A stretch of 37,502 nucleotides of DNA from Mycobacterium colombiense. GTDB lineage: Bacteria; Actinomycetota; Actinomycetes; Mycobacteriales; Mycobacteriaceae. The translations under genes were made by a program, and so were the position numbers. The stretch lies in assembly GCF_003284975.1 (NCBI RefSeq), contig NZ_QMEU01000038.1:1-37502 (forward strand), in the 5' to 3' direction. Each line of letters opens with the position of its first letter. The stretch's first letter is position 1. Positions 25,299-34,468 of this stretch are shown piece by piece. The notes beneath the pieces were generated by a model. The model was not told the DNA's origin and did no database searches. It worked only from the letters and a program-made list of their open reading frames with translations.

Positions 25299-27531
25299 CG
25301 GCAGGTGCGGCCGCAGGAGCATCGGCGGGAGCCGAGCTGTCTTCCTCCACCAGAACCAGCGAGATCTTGCCGCGCTTGTCGATGTCGGCGATCTCCACGC
25401 GCAGCTTGTCGCCGACGTTCACCACGTCCTCGACCTTCGCGATCCGCTTGCCCTTACCGAGCTTGGAGATGTGCACCAGGCCGTCACGGCCGGGCAGCAG
25501 CGACACGAAGGCACCGAAATCCGTTGTCTTGACCACGGTTCCGAGGAACCGTTCGCCGACCGTCGGCAACTGCGGGTTGGCGATGGCGTTGATCCGGTCG
25601 ATCGCGGCCTGCGCCGAGGGCCCGTCGGTGGCGCCGACGAACACGGTGCCGTCGTCCTCGATGGAGATCTGCGCGCCGGTCTCCTCGGTGATCGCGTTGA
25701 TCACCTTGCCCTTGGGACCGATCACCTCGCCGATCTTGTCCACCGGGACCTTGATGGTGGTGACCCGCGGCGCATACGGGCTCATCTCGTCGGGTGCGTC
25801 GATGGCCTCGGCCATGACCTCGAGGATGGTCAGCCGGGCGTCCTTGGCCTGCCCCAGCGCGCCCGCCAGCACCTGCGACGGGATGCCGTCGAGCTTGGTG
25901 TCCAGCTGCAGCGCGGTGACGAAGTCCTTGGTGCCCGCACACTTGAAGTCCATGTCGCCGAACGCGTCCTCGGCGCCCAGGATGTCGGTCAGGGTGACGA
26001 AGCGGCGCTCGGTGCGGCCGTCGACCTCGACGTCGTCGGAGACCAGGCCCATGGCGATGCCGGCCACCGGCGCCCTCAGCGGCACACCGGCATTCAGCAG
26101 CGACAGGGTGGACGCACAGACCGAACCCATCGACGTTGAGCCGTTGGAGCCCAGGGCCTCGGACACCTGACGGATGGCGTAGGGGAACTCCTCGACGCCG
26201 GGCAGCACCGGGATCAGGGCGCGCTCGGCCAGGGCGCCGTGCCCGATCTCGCGCCGCTTGGGCGAGCCCACCCGGCCGGTCTCGCCGGTGGAGAACGGCG
26301 GGAAGTTGTAGTGGTGCATGTAGCGCTTCGAGGTCTCTGGCCCCAGCGAATCGATCTGCTGGGCCATCTTGACCATGTCGAGCGTGGTGACGCCCAGGAT
26401 CTGGGTCTCACCGCGCTGGAACAGCGCGCTGCCGTGCGCCCGCGGCACCACGGCCACCTCGGCCGACAACGCGCGGATGTCGGTGATGCCGCGGCCGTCG
26501 ATGCGGAAGTGATCGGTCAGGATGCGTTGGCGCACCAGCTTTTTGGTCAGCGACCGGTAGGCGGCGCTGACCTCTTTCTCGCGGCCCTCGTAGGTCTCGG
26601 CCAGGCGCGCGAGCACCTCGGCCTTGAGCTCGTCGGTGCGCGCGTCGCGCTCGGCCTTGCCGCCGATGGTCAGCGCCTTGGCCAGCTCGTCGGTGGCCAC
26701 CGAGGCCACCGAGTAGTAGACGTCGTCACCGTAGTCCGGGAACGTCGGGAACTCGCCGGCCGGTTTGGCGGCCGCCCCGGCCAGCTCCTCCTGCGCGCTA
26801 CACAGCGCTTCGATGAACGGCTTGGCGGCCTCGAGGCCTTCGGCCACAACGGTTTCCGTCGGCGCCGGGGCGCCGCCCTCCACGAGCTCGATGACGTTCT
26901 CGGTCGCCTCGGCCTCGACCATCATGATGGCGACGTCACCGTCGACCTTGCGGCCGGCCACCACCATGTCGAACACGGCCCGCTCGAGCTGCTCGACGGT
27001 CGGGAACGCCACCCAGGTGCCGTCGATCAGCGCGACCCGCACCCCACCGATGGGACCCGAGAACGGCAGCCCGCTCAGCTGGGTCGAGGCCGACGCGGCG
27101 TTGATCGCCAGCACGTCGTAGAGGTCGTTGGGGTCCAGGCTCAGGATCGTCACCACGACCTGGATCTCGTTGCGCAGCCCGGAGACGAACGACGGGCGCA
27201 GCGGCCGGTCGATGAGCCGGCAGGTCAGGATCGCGTCGGTGGAGGGACGGCCCTCGCGACGGAAGAACGAACCGGGGATGCGACCGGCGGCATACATCCG
27301 CTCCTCGACATCGACGGTCAGCGGGAAGAAGTCGAAGTGCTCCTTGGGACTCTTGCTGGCGGTCGTCGCCGACAGCAGCATGTTCTCTTCGTCGAGGTAC
27401 GCGACCACGGCGCCAGCGGCCTGCTGGGCCAACCGGCCGGTCTCGAAACGGATGGTGCGGGTGCCGAAGCTCCCGTTGTCGATGGTGGCGGTCGCCTCGA
27501 ACACGCCCTCTTCAATTTCAGCGACAGACAT
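25276..27531 (-). CDS. gpsI: Polynucleotide phosphorylase / guanosine pentaphosphate synthetase
   Basis: 3'-to-5' phosphorolytic exoribonuclease and 3'-polymerase. The 751 residues match Rv2783c (752). The order is RNase PH core 1, a helical domain, RNase PH core 2, a KH domain ([19 protein letters not shown]), an S1 domain ([18 protein letters not shown]) and an Ala-rich acidic tail. The actinobacterial name reflects pppGpp synthesis reported for the Streptomyces enzyme. It follows rpsO on the same strand, as in most bacteria. ATG 27531 begins [15 protein letters not shown]. The 366-bp gap before it is unusually long. Confidence 0.97.
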   Translation of the reverse strand: MSVAEIEEGVFEATATIDNGSFGTRTIRFETGRLAQQAAGAVVAYLDEENMLLSATTASKSPKEHFDFFPLTVDVEERMYAAGRIPGSFFRREGRPSTDAILTCRLIDRPLRPSFVSGLRNEIQVVVTILSLDPNDLYDVLAINAASASTQLSGLPFSGPIGGVRVALIDGTWVAFPTVEQLERAVFDMVVAGRKVDGDVAIMMVEAEATENVIELVEGGAPAPTETVVAEGLEAAKPFIEALCSAQEELAGAAAKPAGEFPTFPDYGDDVYYSVASVATDELAKALTIGGKAERDARTDELKAEVLARLAETYEGREKEVSAAYRSLTKKLVRQRILTDHFRIDGRGITDIRALSAEVAVVPRAHGSALFQRGETQILGVTTLDMVKMAQQIDSLGPETSKRYMHHYNFPPFSTGETGRVGSPKRREIGHGALAERALIPVLPGVEEFPYAIRQVSEALGSNGSTSMGSVCASTLSLLNAGVPLRAPVAGIAMGLVSDDVEVDGRTERRFVTLTDILGAEDAFGDMDFKCAGTKDFVTALQLDTKLDGIPSQVLAGALGQAKDARLTILEVMAEAIDAPDEMSPYAPRVTTIKVPVDKIGEVIGPKGKVINAITEETGAQISIEDDGTVFVGATDGPSAQAAIDRINAIANPQLPTVGERFLGTVVKTTDFGAFVSLLPGRDGLVHISKLGKGKRIAKVEDVVNVGDKLRVEIADIDKRGKISLVLVEEDSSAPADAPAAAPADAATASS

Positions 27532-27897
27532 GGACGTCCGTACGGCCTCTCTTGTATTCAGCTTTTTCGCGTGGCCACGCGCGAACCGCAGGCCTGACGG
27601 CCACGGGTCACCCGCGGGAGGCGCTGAGTCTGAATACGGCTACGGCCATCGATCGAAGCGGCCGACCTGCCCCAGATCCGGAGAGCCCGGCAGCCACTAC
27701 CGAAGACCGCCCGATGCAGACTGGCTGCTCCCTCGAACGTGCGTAGTGACACGCTGGAACGGCACACGCGGATCTGCGTGACCGCACCGTTTGCTCGGGC
27801 CGAACCGGCCCAGAACGTCCTCACTCTACACGGGCGACCTCTACCCGCCATATCGCTCGGAATTTGCGGGGCCGCGAACGCCCCGGTGAGGCCTGCG
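27532..27897 (-). other. rpsO-gpsI intergenic region without a credible gene
   Basis: In M. tuberculosis a lipoprotein gene (lppU) lies here. I find no lipobox protein or convincing coding frame; the 97-residue reverse frame at 27558-27851 is Arg/Ser/Cys-rich and looks accidental. The region has a possible reverse-strand -10 (TAGAGT) near 27825-27830 and a 14-bp palindrome at 27568-27581. It may act as a long gpsI leader, which would suit autoregulation as known for E. coli pnp. Confidence 0.5.
27568..27581. repeat. Perfect 14-bp palindrome CGCGTGGCCACGCG in the gpsI leader
   Basis: Lies 37 nt before the gpsI ATG. On the transcribed (reverse) strand it is followed by a run of A, not U, so it is not a terminator. 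It could fold the leader or be an RNase or protein site. Confidence 0.4.
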
Positions 27898-27912
27898 TCA
27901 GCGACGCAGGCC
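27890..27912 (-). terminator. Strong hairpin across the rpsO stop codon
   Basis: GCCTGCGTC (27891-27899), loop AGC, then GACGCAGGC (27903-27911), with one more G-C pair outside: ten paired bases. It overlaps the rpsO stop. No U-run follows on the reverse strand, so it is either a U-less mycobacterial terminator or an RNA-processing/stability stem like the rpsO-pnp hairpin of E. coli. Confidence 0.5.
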
Positions 27913-28167
27913 CAGCCGCTCGACCAGCGAGCGGTACCGCTCGACGTCGATCTGCGCGACGTACTTGAGCAGCCGGCGACGGCGGCCGACCAGCAGCAAC
28001 AGTCCGCGGCGCGAGTGGTGGTCGTGCTTGTGCACCTTCAGGTGCTCGGTCAGGTCGGCGATCCGCTTGGTCAGCAACGCGACCTGGGCCTCAGGCGAAC
28101 CGGTGTCGGTGCCATGCAGGCCGTAGTTGCCCAGGATTTCTTTTTTCTGCTCGGCTGTAAGCGCCAC
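27898..28167 (-). CDS. rpsO: 30S ribosomal protein S15
   Basis: Eighty-nine residues, the standard S15 length, with [15 protein letters not shown], the [22 protein letters not shown] rRNA-binding helices and the final [13 protein letters not shown]15 binds 16S rRNA early in 30S assembly. Start is GTG at 28167 (second residue Ala, [10 protein letters not shown]), preceded by GGAG. The frame is open further upstream but only the S15 part is real. Confidence 0.98.
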   Translation of the reverse strand: MALTAEQKKEILGNYGLHGTDTGSPEAQVALLTKRIADLTEHLKVHKHDHHSRRGLLLLVGRRRRLLKYVAQIDVERYRSLVERLGLRR

Positions 28168-28301
28168 GAAACTAACTCCATCAATCGGTGCCGCGAGAAA
28201 TCTCGTGCGTGGCCGCCGCGGACTGCAGCACACGCCGTATCGGCTGGCGAGTCTATCAGCGGCGGCGACGTCTACCGAAATAGCAGGCCAGCGCCGCGCC
28301 C

Positions 28302-28333
28302 TTGACAATATACAACCATTTGGTTGTATATTG
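28302..28333 (+). promoter_or_regulatory. Operator-promoter of the ArsR-SRPBCC pair: perfect 13-bp inverted repeat
   Basis: CAATATACAACCA (28306-28318), TT, TGGTTGTATATTG (28321-28333) is a perfect 28-bp palindrome around TT. A consensus -35 TTGACA (28302-28307) and -10 TATATT (28327-28332, 19-bp spacer) are embedded in it. A start 7 nt on falls on the GTG at 28339, so the mRNA is probably leaderless, and repressor binding would block RNA polymerase directly. The AT content stands out from the GC-rich surroundings. Confidence 0.85.
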
Positions 28334-28338
28334 CTCGG

Positions 28339-28680
28339 GTGACCGTAGATCAGGAGGACCGGGTGGACGCCCTGTTCCACGCGCTCGCCGACCGAACCCG
28401 GCGTGACATCATGCGCCGGACCCTGGCCGGGGAACACTCGGTTTCCGCATTGGCAGTCAAGTACGACATGAGCTTCGCCGCGGTGCAGAAGCACGTCGTT
28501 GTGCTGGAAAAGGCCGGCCTGCTCACCAAACGACGAAGCGGTCGCGAGCAGCTGGCCAGCGGTGACGTGGCGGCCGTGCGGTCGGTGGCCGCGATGCTCA
28601 CCGAACTCGAATCCCTCTGGCGGGATCGCATCGCCCGCGTCGACGAACTCATCGCATCCGACTCAAACCAGGAGGACTGA
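28339..28680 (+). CDS. ArsR-family winged-helix regulator
   Basis: A 113-residue repressor-type protein: [40 protein letters not shown] (recognition helix) and a wing at [10 protein letters not shown]. The metal-binding Cys motif of ArsR/SmtB sensors is absent, so it belongs to the metal-independent group commonly paired with SRPBCC proteins. I chose GTG 28339 rather than the in-frame ATG at 28324, which lies inside the operator. It probably represses itself and the next gene through the palindrome. GGAGGA before its stop serves the downstream start. Confidence 0.9.
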   Translation: MTVDQEDRVDALFHALADRTRRDIMRRTLAGEHSVSALAVKYDMSFAAVQKHVVVLEKAGLLTKRRSGREQLASGDVAAVRSVAAMLTELESLWRDRIARVDELIASDSNQED

Positions 28681-28683
28681 ACC

Positions 28684-29169
28684 ATGCCCGTGACCGACGT
28701 CCAGCACGACCCGGACAACCTGACGCTGACCATCACGGCGGACTTCGCCGCGCCGGTGGCCCGAATCTGGCAGGTGTACGCCGACCCTCGTCAGTTGGAG
28801 AAGGTGTGGGGCCCGCCGTCCCACCCGGCGACCGTCGTCGACCACAGCCTCACGCCCGGCAGTCGCACGACGTATTTCATGACCGGACCGGACGGCCAGA
28901 AGTACGCCGGGTACTGGGAGATCACGGCCGCGGACGAACCGACGAGCTTCGCCTTCCTGGACGGCTTCGCCGACCTGGACTTCAACCCGAACCCCGACCT
29001 CCCGGTCTCGAGGAATGTGTACACATTCACCGAGCACAACGGCGGCACTCGCGCGACCTACGTGAGCACCTACTCCTCCGCCGAGGCGCTGCAGCAGGTG
29101 CTGGACATGGGCGTCGTCGAGGGCGCCTCTTCGGCCATCAACCAGGTCGACGGCCTGATCGCCGCTTGA
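28684..29169 (+). CDS. SRPBCC / AHSA1-like protein
   Basis: A 161-residue AHSA1-domain protein: LTLTITADFAAPVARIWQVYADPRQLEKVWGPP is the usual start, followed by GYWEITAADEPTSFAFLDGF and a closing helix. Such proteins bind small hydrophobic molecules, and the pair with ArsR is a frequent actinobacterial two-gene unit. Start 3 nt after the ArsR stop with GGAGGA upstream. Ligand unknown. It ends 22 nt from the convergent ribF. Confidence 0.88.
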   Translation: MPVTDVQHDPDNLTLTITADFAAPVARIWQVYADPRQLEKVWGPPSHPATVVDHSLTPGSRTTYFMTGPDGQKYAGYWEITAADEPTSFAFLDGFADLDFNPNPDLPVSRNVYTFTEHNGGTRATYVSTYSSAEALQQVLDMGVVEGASSAINQVDGLIAA

Positions 29170-29191
29170 CGCCGCCCGGCGACTCCTCGAA

Positions 29192-30178
29192 TCAGTCCTG
29201 GGCCGAGAGGGTGATGCGCGTCTTCTCGGTGTCCCTGCCCATCGCGTCGATGAGGTCGGCGATCGAGTCGAACTTGTGCTGGCCGCGGATGCGGGCGACG
29301 AAGTCCAGCGCCACGTGCTGTCCGTACAGGTCGGCGTCGGTGTCCAGGACGAACGCCTCCACCGTGCGCGTGCGCCCAGAGAACGTCGGGTTGGTGCCCA
29401 CCGACACCGCCGCCTGATAGCGCTCGCCGGGGACGATCGCCCCGGGGGCCCCCGCCCCCTGACCGTGGCCGAGCACGCTGAACCAGGCGGCGTATACGCC
29501 GTCGGCCGGGATGGCCGAATACATCGGCGGCGCCACGTTGGCGGTGGGAAAGCCCAGTTCGGCGCCGCGCCCGTGGCCGCGGACCACCACGCCCTCGACC
29601 CGGTGGGGCCGGCCCAGGGCCTCCATCGCCGCCACCACGTCACCGGCGTCCACGCAGGACCGGATGTAGGTGGACGAGAACGTCACGGTCTCGTTGCTGT
29701 GGTGCTCGGAGAGCAGCGACATCGATTCCACGGCGAACCCGAAGCGTTCGCCGGCGCGTCGCAGCGTTTCGACGTTGCCGGTCGCCTTCTTGCCGAAGGT
29801 GAAGTTCTCCCCCACGACGACCTCGACCACATGCAGGTTCTCCACCAGCAGTTCGTGGACGTAGCGCTCGGGGGTGAGCTTCATGAAATCGGTGGTGAAC
29901 GGCATGACCAGGAAGACGTCGATGCCCAGCTCTTCGACCAGCTCGGCGCGCCGGGTGAGCGTCGTCAGCTGCGCGGGATGGCTGCCGGGATAGACCACTT
30001 CCATCGGGTGCGGGTCGAAGGTCATCAGGACCGTCGGAACGTTGCGGGCGCGCGCCGCTTTCACCGCATGCGCGATCAGCTCGGCGTGGCCGCGATGCAC
30101 ACCATCGAACACACCGATGGTGAGCACACACCTGCCCCAGTCCGTGGGTATCTCGTCTTGGCCGCGCCACCGCTGCAC
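29192..30178 (-). CDS. ribF: Bifunctional riboflavin kinase / FAD synthetase
   Basis: Converts riboflavin to FMN and FMN to FAD. The 328-residue protein has the N-terminal nucleotidyltransferase motif GVFDGVHRGH, the FSSTYIR segment and the C-terminal flavokinase part (GRGAELGFPTANV). Close to M. tuberculosis Rv2786c. I start at GTG 30178 (VQRWRGQDEIPTDWG), by similarity to Rv2786c; the frame is open further upstream. Divergent from the MntR-type regulator gene, with its palindrome 84 nt before the ribF start. Confidence 0.95.
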   Translation of the reverse strand: MQRWRGQDEIPTDWGRCVLTIGVFDGVHRGHAELIAHAVKAARARNVPTVLMTFDPHPMEVVYPGSHPAQLTTLTRRAELVEELGIDVFLVMPFTTDFMKLTPERYVHELLVENLHVVEVVVGENFTFGKKATGNVETLRRAGERFGFAVESMSLLSEHHSNETVTFSSTYIRSCVDAGDVVAAMEALGRPHRVEGVVVRGHGRGAELGFPTANVAPPMYSAIPADGVYAAWFSVLGHGQGAGAPGAIVPGERYQAAVSVGTNPTFSGRTRTVEAFVLDTDADLYGQHVALDFVARIRGQHKFDSIADLIDAMGRDTEKTRITLSAQD

Positions 30179-30261
30179 GTCCGCCAGCCTACGGCGCGCA
30201 GTGGCCCGCCGGGAGATCGGAAGGGGCAAACCGCCGCCATGGTGTCGGGGAACACGCCGGA

Positions 30262-30280
30262 TTAGGCGTGGGTTGCCTAA
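30262..30280. promoter_or_regulatory. DtxR/MntR-type palindrome
   Basis: TTAGGC-N7-GCCTAA, 19 bp, like the size and ends of the mycobacterial iron box (TTAGG...CCTAA). It overlaps a -10 (TAAACT, 30278-30283) whose start would fall at the GTG 30292, so the regulator probably represses its own leaderless mRNA and might also touch ribF. Confidence 0.7.
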
Positions 30281-30291
30281 ACTTTCTCGGT

Positions 30292-30996
30292 GTGAGGCCT
30301 GACGAGGAGCGTGGCGGTATCACCGCGGTCGGCCAGGACTACCTGAAGGTCATCTGGAATGCCCAGGAGTGGTCCCCCAAGGACGCCCCGCAGAAGGTCA
30401 GCACCAAGATGCTGGCCGAGAAGATCGGGGTGTCGGCCAGCACGGCCTCGGAGTCCATTCGCAAACTCGCCGAGCAGGGCCTCGTCGACCACGAGAAATA
30501 CGGCGCGGTGACGCTGACCGAGGCGGGGCGGCGTGCGGCCCTGGAGATGGTGCGCCGGCACCGGCTGCTGGAGACCTTCCTGGTCAACGAGCTCGGCTAC
30601 GCCTGGGACGAGGTGCACGACGAGGCCGAGGTGCTCGAGCACGCGGTGTCGGATCGCCTGGTGGCCCGCATCGACGCCAAGCTGGGCTTTCCGCAGCGCG
30701 ACCCGCACGGTGACCCGATACCGGCCTCCGACGGGCAGGTGCCGACCCCGCCGGCCCGCCAGCTGTGGGCGTGCGACGACGGGGACACCGGGACCGTGGC
30801 CCGCATCTCCGACGCCGACCCCGAGATGCTGCGTTACTTCACCGACGTCGGCATCAATCTCGACTCCCGACTGCGGGTCCTGACCCGGCGCGAATTCGCC
30901 GGCATGATCTCCGTCGCCATCGATTCCGGCGACGGCGCCGAGACGACGGTCGATCTGGGTAGCCCGGCCGCGCGGGCGATCTGGGTGACGGCCTAG
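30292..30996 (+). CDS. mntR: MntR-type manganese-dependent regulator (SirR)
   Basis: A 234-residue DtxR-family protein, closely matching M. tuberculosis Rv2788 (SirR). It has an N-terminal winged helix (VSTKMLAEKIGVSASTASESI), a dimer/metal domain and a C-terminal FeoA/SH3-like domain (DTGTVARISDADPEML). The metal site favours Mn over Fe: Asp16 replaces the Met10 of DtxR, and the E-x2-E-H in AEVLEHAVSD has Glu where DtxR has Cys102, as in MntR. It should repress manganese uptake genes when Mn is high. GTG 30292 chosen by similarity to Rv2788 and by the promoter position. Convergent with fadE21. Confidence 0.92.
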   Translation: MRPDEERGGITAVGQDYLKVIWNAQEWSPKDAPQKVSTKMLAEKIGVSASTASESIRKLAEQGLVDHEKYGAVTLTEAGRRAALEMVRRHRLLETFLVNELGYAWDEVHDEAEVLEHAVSDRLVARIDAKLGFPQRDPHGDPIPASDGQVPTPPARQLWACDDGDTGTVARISDADPEMLRYFTDVGINLDSRLRVLTRREFAGMISVAIDSGDGAETTVDLGSPAARAIWVTA

Positions 30997-31012
30997 CCGC
31001 GCGCCCCGCCCG

Positions 31013-32278
31013 TCAATCGGCCAGCAGCCCCTTGGCGATGTGGGTGACCTGAACCTCGTTGCTGCCCGCGTAGATCATCAGCGACTTGGCGTCGCGGGCC
31101 AGCTGCTCCACTCGGTACTCGGCCATGTATCCGTTGCCGCCGAACAGCTGCACGGCCTCCATCGCCACCTCGGTGGCCGCCTCCGAGGAGTACAGCTTGA
31201 TCGCCGACGCCTCGGCCAGCGTCAGCGGCTTGCCGGCCTGCTGGCGCTCGATGGTGTGAAAGACCATGTTCTGCACGTTCATTCGGGCGATCTCCATCTT
31301 GGCCAGCTTGAGCTGGATCAACTGGAACTGCCCGATGTTGCGACCCCACAGTGTGCGGCTCTTCGCGTAATCGACGCACAGCCGGTGGCATTCGTTGATG
31401 ATGCCCAACGCCATCATCGCGATCCCGATCCGCTCGGCGGCGAAGTTGGCACGCGCGCTGTCGCGGCCGTCGCCGTCGGTGTGCTGTTCGCTCTCGCCGA
31501 GCAGCCGGTCCGGGCCCAGCCGCACGTTGTCGAAGAACAGCTCGCCGGTCGGCGAGGACATCATGCCCATCTTCTTGAACGGCTTGCCCTGCGTCAGCCC
31601 CGGCATGCCGGCATCGAGCACGAAGACCAGCACCCGGCGGTTGCGCGGGTCCGAGTCGCCCGCGGTGTCTTCAGCGAGCTTGGCGTAGACGATCAGGACG
31701 TCGGCGCAGGGCCCGTTGGTGATGAAGGTCTTCTGCCCGTTGAGGATGTAGTCGTCACCGTCGCGTTTGACGTAGGTCTTCATGCCGCCGAACGCGTCCG
31801 AACCCGAGTCCGGCTCGGTAATCGCCCATGCCGCAATCTTTTCCAGCGTCATCAGCTCGGGCAGCCAGCGTTCCTTCTGCGCCAGCGTCCCGCGGCTGGC
31901 GATGGTCGCCGCGCCCAGGCCGAGGCTCACCGACGCGGTGCTGAGCAACCCGATGCTGACCCGGGCGATCTCGGACACCAGCACCGCGATCATCGATCCC
32001 TGGGCGCCCCCGCCGAAACCGCTTGACCCGTCGGGCTTTTCGCTGGATTCCTCAGCGGCGGCGGTGCCGTTCAGCTTGGCCCGCTCGCGGTCCAGCATCT
32101 TCTTGACCGACTCGGCGGCCATGGCGTCGAGGCCGAACTGGCTGAACAGCTTGCGCGCGATCGGATACGGCGACATGTCGCCGGTTTCCAATTCGTCCAG
32201 GTGCGGGCGTATCTCTTTGTCGACGAACTGCCGAACGGCATCCCGGACCATCAGGTCCGTCTCGGACCACTCGATCAT
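31013..32278 (-). CDS. fadE21: Acyl-CoA dehydrogenase FadE21
   Basis: A 421-residue flavoprotein that introduces an alpha-beta double bond into acyl-CoA. It has AAWAITEPDSGSDAFG, the FAD/substrate segment GQKTFITNG and TLWGRNIGQFQLIQ. The usual C-terminal catalytic Glu (YEG-T/S) is replaced by Ala in IYAGSNEVQ. As in isovaleryl-CoA dehydrogenase, the base may be the Glu of AAERIG on the other helix. A Gly/Ser/Glu-rich loop (about 90-110) interrupts the N-terminal domain. ATG 32278 starts MIEWSETDL; ltp1 ends 7 nt upstream, so both are probably one transcript. Confidence 0.9.
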   Translation of the reverse strand: MIEWSETDLMVRDAVRQFVDKEIRPHLDELETGDMSPYPIARKLFSQFGLDAMAAESVKKMLDRERAKLNGTAAAEESSEKPDGSSGFGGGAQGSMIAVLVSEIARVSIGLLSTASVSLGLGAATIASRGTLAQKERWLPELMTLEKIAAWAITEPDSGSDAFGGMKTYVKRDGDDYILNGQKTFITNGPCADVLIVYAKLAEDTAGDSDPRNRRVLVFVLDAGMPGLTQGKPFKKMGMMSSPTGELFFDNVRLGPDRLLGESEQHTDGDGRDSARANFAAERIGIAMMALGIINECHRLCVDYAKSRTLWGRNIGQFQLIQLKLAKMEIARMNVQNMVFHTIERQQAGKPLTLAEASAIKLYSSEAATEVAMEAVQLFGGNGYMAEYRVEQLARDAKSLMIYAGSNEVQVTHIAKGLLAD

Positions 32279-32285
32279 GGCGCCC

Positions 32286-33476
32286 CTAACGCTCGGCGCG
32301 CTGGTAGGCGGTGACGACGGCCGCGCCACCCAGCCCGATGTTGTGTTGCAGTGCGGCGCTGACGTTGTCGACCTGACGTTTGTCGGCGGCGCCGCGCAGC
32401 TGCCAGGTCAGTTCGGCGCACTGCGCCAGCCCGGTCGCGCCCAGCGGGTGCCCCTTGGAGATCAGGCCGCCGGACGGGTTGACCACCCAGCGCCCGCCGT
32501 AGGTGGTGTCGTTGTTGTCGATCAGCTTGGGCGCCTCGCCGGGACCGCACAGGCCCAGGGCCTCGTAGAGCAGCAGCTCGTTGGCCGAGAAGCAGTCGTG
32601 CAGTTCGATCACCTGGAAGTCTTGCGGCCCGAGCCCGGACTGGTCGTAAACCTGTTGCGCGGCTTGAACATTCATGTCATAGCCGATGAGGTTTTTGGCG
32701 CTTCCGTCGAACGTCGACGCGAAGTCGGTGGTCATCGCCTGACCGACGATCTCCACGGCCTGGGCGGCCAGCCTGTGGCTGTCGACGAAGCTCTCCGAGG
32801 CCAGGATGGCCGCTCCCGAACCGTCGGAGGTCGGCGAGCATTGCAGCTTGGTCAACGGGTCGGAGATCATCCGCGCGGCCAGGATGTCGTCGAGCGTGTA
32901 GGACTCCTGGAACTGGGCGAACGGGTTGTTGACCGAGTGCTTGTGGTTCTTGTAGCCGATCTTGGCGAAATGCTCTGCGGTGCTGCCGTATTGCTTCATG
33001 TGCTCGCGGCCGGCGGCGCCGAACATCCACGGCGCGACGGGCATCGCGAACTCGTCGATGTCGGCCATCGCCTTGACGTGCTTGGCCATCGGCGATTCGC
33101 GGTCCTGGGCGCCGCCGCCCAGCGAACCGGGCTGCATCTTCTCGAAGCCGAGCGCGATCGCGCAGTCGACGATGCCGCCGCGAATGGCCTGCGCCGCCAG
33201 GAAAAGCGCCGTCGAACCCGTGGAGCAGTTGTTGTTGACGTTGACGACCGGGATGCCGGTCATGCCCAGCTCATAGAGCGCGCGCTGCCCGGATGTCGAA
33301 TCGCCGGCGACGTAGCCCACGTAGCCCTGCTGGACCTCGCGGTAGTCGATGCCGGCGTCGGCCAGCGCGTTGGTCCCCGATTCCCGGGCCATGTCGGGGT
33401 AATCCCAGCCTTCCCGGCGGCCCGGCTTCTCGAACTTCGTCATGCCGACACCGATGACGTAGACCTTGTTGGACAT
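32286..33476 (-). CDS. ltp1: SCP-x-like thiolase / lipid-transfer protein Ltp1
   Basis: A 396-residue thiolase-fold protein close to Rv2790c. It has the nucleophile Cys in NNNCSTGST, the [10 protein letters not shown] motif and the C-terminal [14 protein letters not shown] with catalytic His, as in SCP-x-type thiolases. It likely performs thiolytic cleavage or the retro-aldol type step of sterol or lipid degradation; a specific substrate is not given by sequence. ATG 33476 ([13 protein letters not shown]). Precedes fadE21 by 7 nt. Confidence 0.92.
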   Translation of the reverse strand: MSNKVYVIGVGMTKFEKPGRREGWDYPDMARESGTNALADAGIDYREVQQGYVGYVAGDSTSGQRALYELGMTGIPVVNVNNNCSTGSTALFLAAQAIRGGIVDCAIALGFEKMQPGSLGGGAQDRESPMAKHVKAMADIDEFAMPVAPWMFGAAGREHMKQYGSTAEHFAKIGYKNHKHSVNNPFAQFQESYTLDDILAARMISDPLTKLQCSPTSDGSGAAILASESFVDSHRLAAQAVEIVGQAMTTDFASTFDGSAKNLIGYDMNVQAAQQVYDQSGLGPQDFQVIELHDCFSANELLLYEALGLCGPGEAPKLIDNNDTTYGGRWVVNPSGGLISKGHPLGATGLAQCAELTWQLRGAADKRQVDNVSAALQHNIGLGGAAVVTAYQRAER

Positions 33477-33550
33477 CCTTGTCCCCTTCCGAACCGTGGG
33501 CGGTCTAGGCACTCAGTGTGCAACGTAGCCCAACCAACCGTTCGGCCGGG

Positions 33551-33578
33551 GCGGTTACAGCATTGCAGCGGTTACAGC
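33551..33578. repeat. Eleven-base direct repeat around the truB stop
   Basis: GCGGTTACAGC occurs at 33551-33561 and 33568-33578, a 17-bp period, the second copy containing the truB stop codon. Probably a small local duplication. Confidence 0.4.
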
Positions 33579-34468
33579 GTCGCCGGGCGGATCACCACCA
33601 CCGACCTGGTGCGCGACCCCTCGTCCCGCAGCAGCGCCATCACCCGGCCGTCGGGGTCACACGCCGCGTAGACGCCGTCGATCCCGGCCGGCGCCAGCGA
33701 CCGGCCGTTGGCGGTCGCCTCGGCCTGCTCGGCGGACAGGTCGCGGCACGGAAAGATCAGCAGGCAGGCCTCGTCCAGGCCGTAGCTGAGCCGGGGCCGC
33801 TCCGCCAGCTCGTCGAGCGAGTACGCCTGATCGAGCCCGAAGCGCCCGACGTGGGTGCGCCGCAACGCCGTCAGGTGCCCGCCGACCCCCAGGGTGGCGC
33901 CGAGGTCACGGGCCAGGGCCCGGATGTAGGTCCCCGACGAGCAGTCGACCTCGACGTCGAGGTCCACACAATTCCCGGCGCCGGCCCGGATGTCGCGCAC
34001 CTCGAACCGGTCGATGCGCACCGGCCGGGCCTTGAGCTCGACGGCCTGGCCCTCGCGGGCCAGCCGGTAGGCGCGCTTGCCGTCCACCTTGATCGCGCTG
34101 ACCGTCGACGGCACCTGTTCGATGTCGCCGCGCAGGCCGCCCACCGCCGATTCGATCACCGCGCCGGTGAGGTGCCGCGCCGGGACGCTGCGCACCAGCT
34201 CGCCCTCGGCGTCGTCGGTGGACGTGCTCTGTCCCAGGCGGATGGTGGCGGTGTAGGACTTGGCGGACGCGGTCAGCAGGCCGAGGATCTTGGTGGCGCG
34301 CTCGATCCCGATCACCAGCACGCCGGTGGCCATCGGGTCCAGCGTCCCCGCATGCCCCACCCTGCGGGTCGCGAAGATCCGGCGACAGCGCCCGACCACG
34401 TCATGACTGGTCATCCCGGCCGGCTTGTCGACGACGACTATTCCGGGCCCTGTGGGGCTTTCGGTCAT
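33572..34468 (-). CDS. truB: tRNA pseudouridine(55) synthase
   Basis: A 298-residue enzyme that isomerises U55 in the T-loop of tRNAs. Contains [12 protein letters not shown], the catalytic-Asp motif [24 protein letters not shown] and the RALARDLG segment, and a PUA-like C-terminus. Same length as Rv2793c. ATG 34468 overlaps the pptT stop (ATGA), so it is the third gene of the pptH-pptT-truB operon. Confidence 0.97.
   Translation of the reverse strand: MTESPTGPGIVVVDKPAGMTSHDVVGRCRRIFATRRVGHAGTLDPMATGVLVIGIERATKILGLLTASAKSYTATIRLGQSTSTDDAEGELVRSVPARHLTGAVIESAVGGLRGDIEQVPSTVSAIKVDGKRAYRLAREGQAVELKARPVRIDRFEVRDIRAGAGNCVDLDVEVDCSSGTYIRALARDLGATLGVGGHLTALRRTHVGRFGLDQAYSLDELAERPRLSYGLDEACLLIFPCRDLSAEQAEATANGRSLAPAGIDGVYAACDPDGRVMALLRDEGSRTRSVVVIRPATL

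Noticed and set aside
27568..27581. Palindrome as an intrinsic terminator
   Set aside because: On the transcribed strand it is followed by A residues, not U, and it lies just before the gpsI start.
27558..27851. 97-codon reverse frame between rpsO and gpsI as a gene
   Set aside because: Arg/Ser/Cys-rich with no ribosome binding site or family pattern, and no lipobox as expected for lppU.
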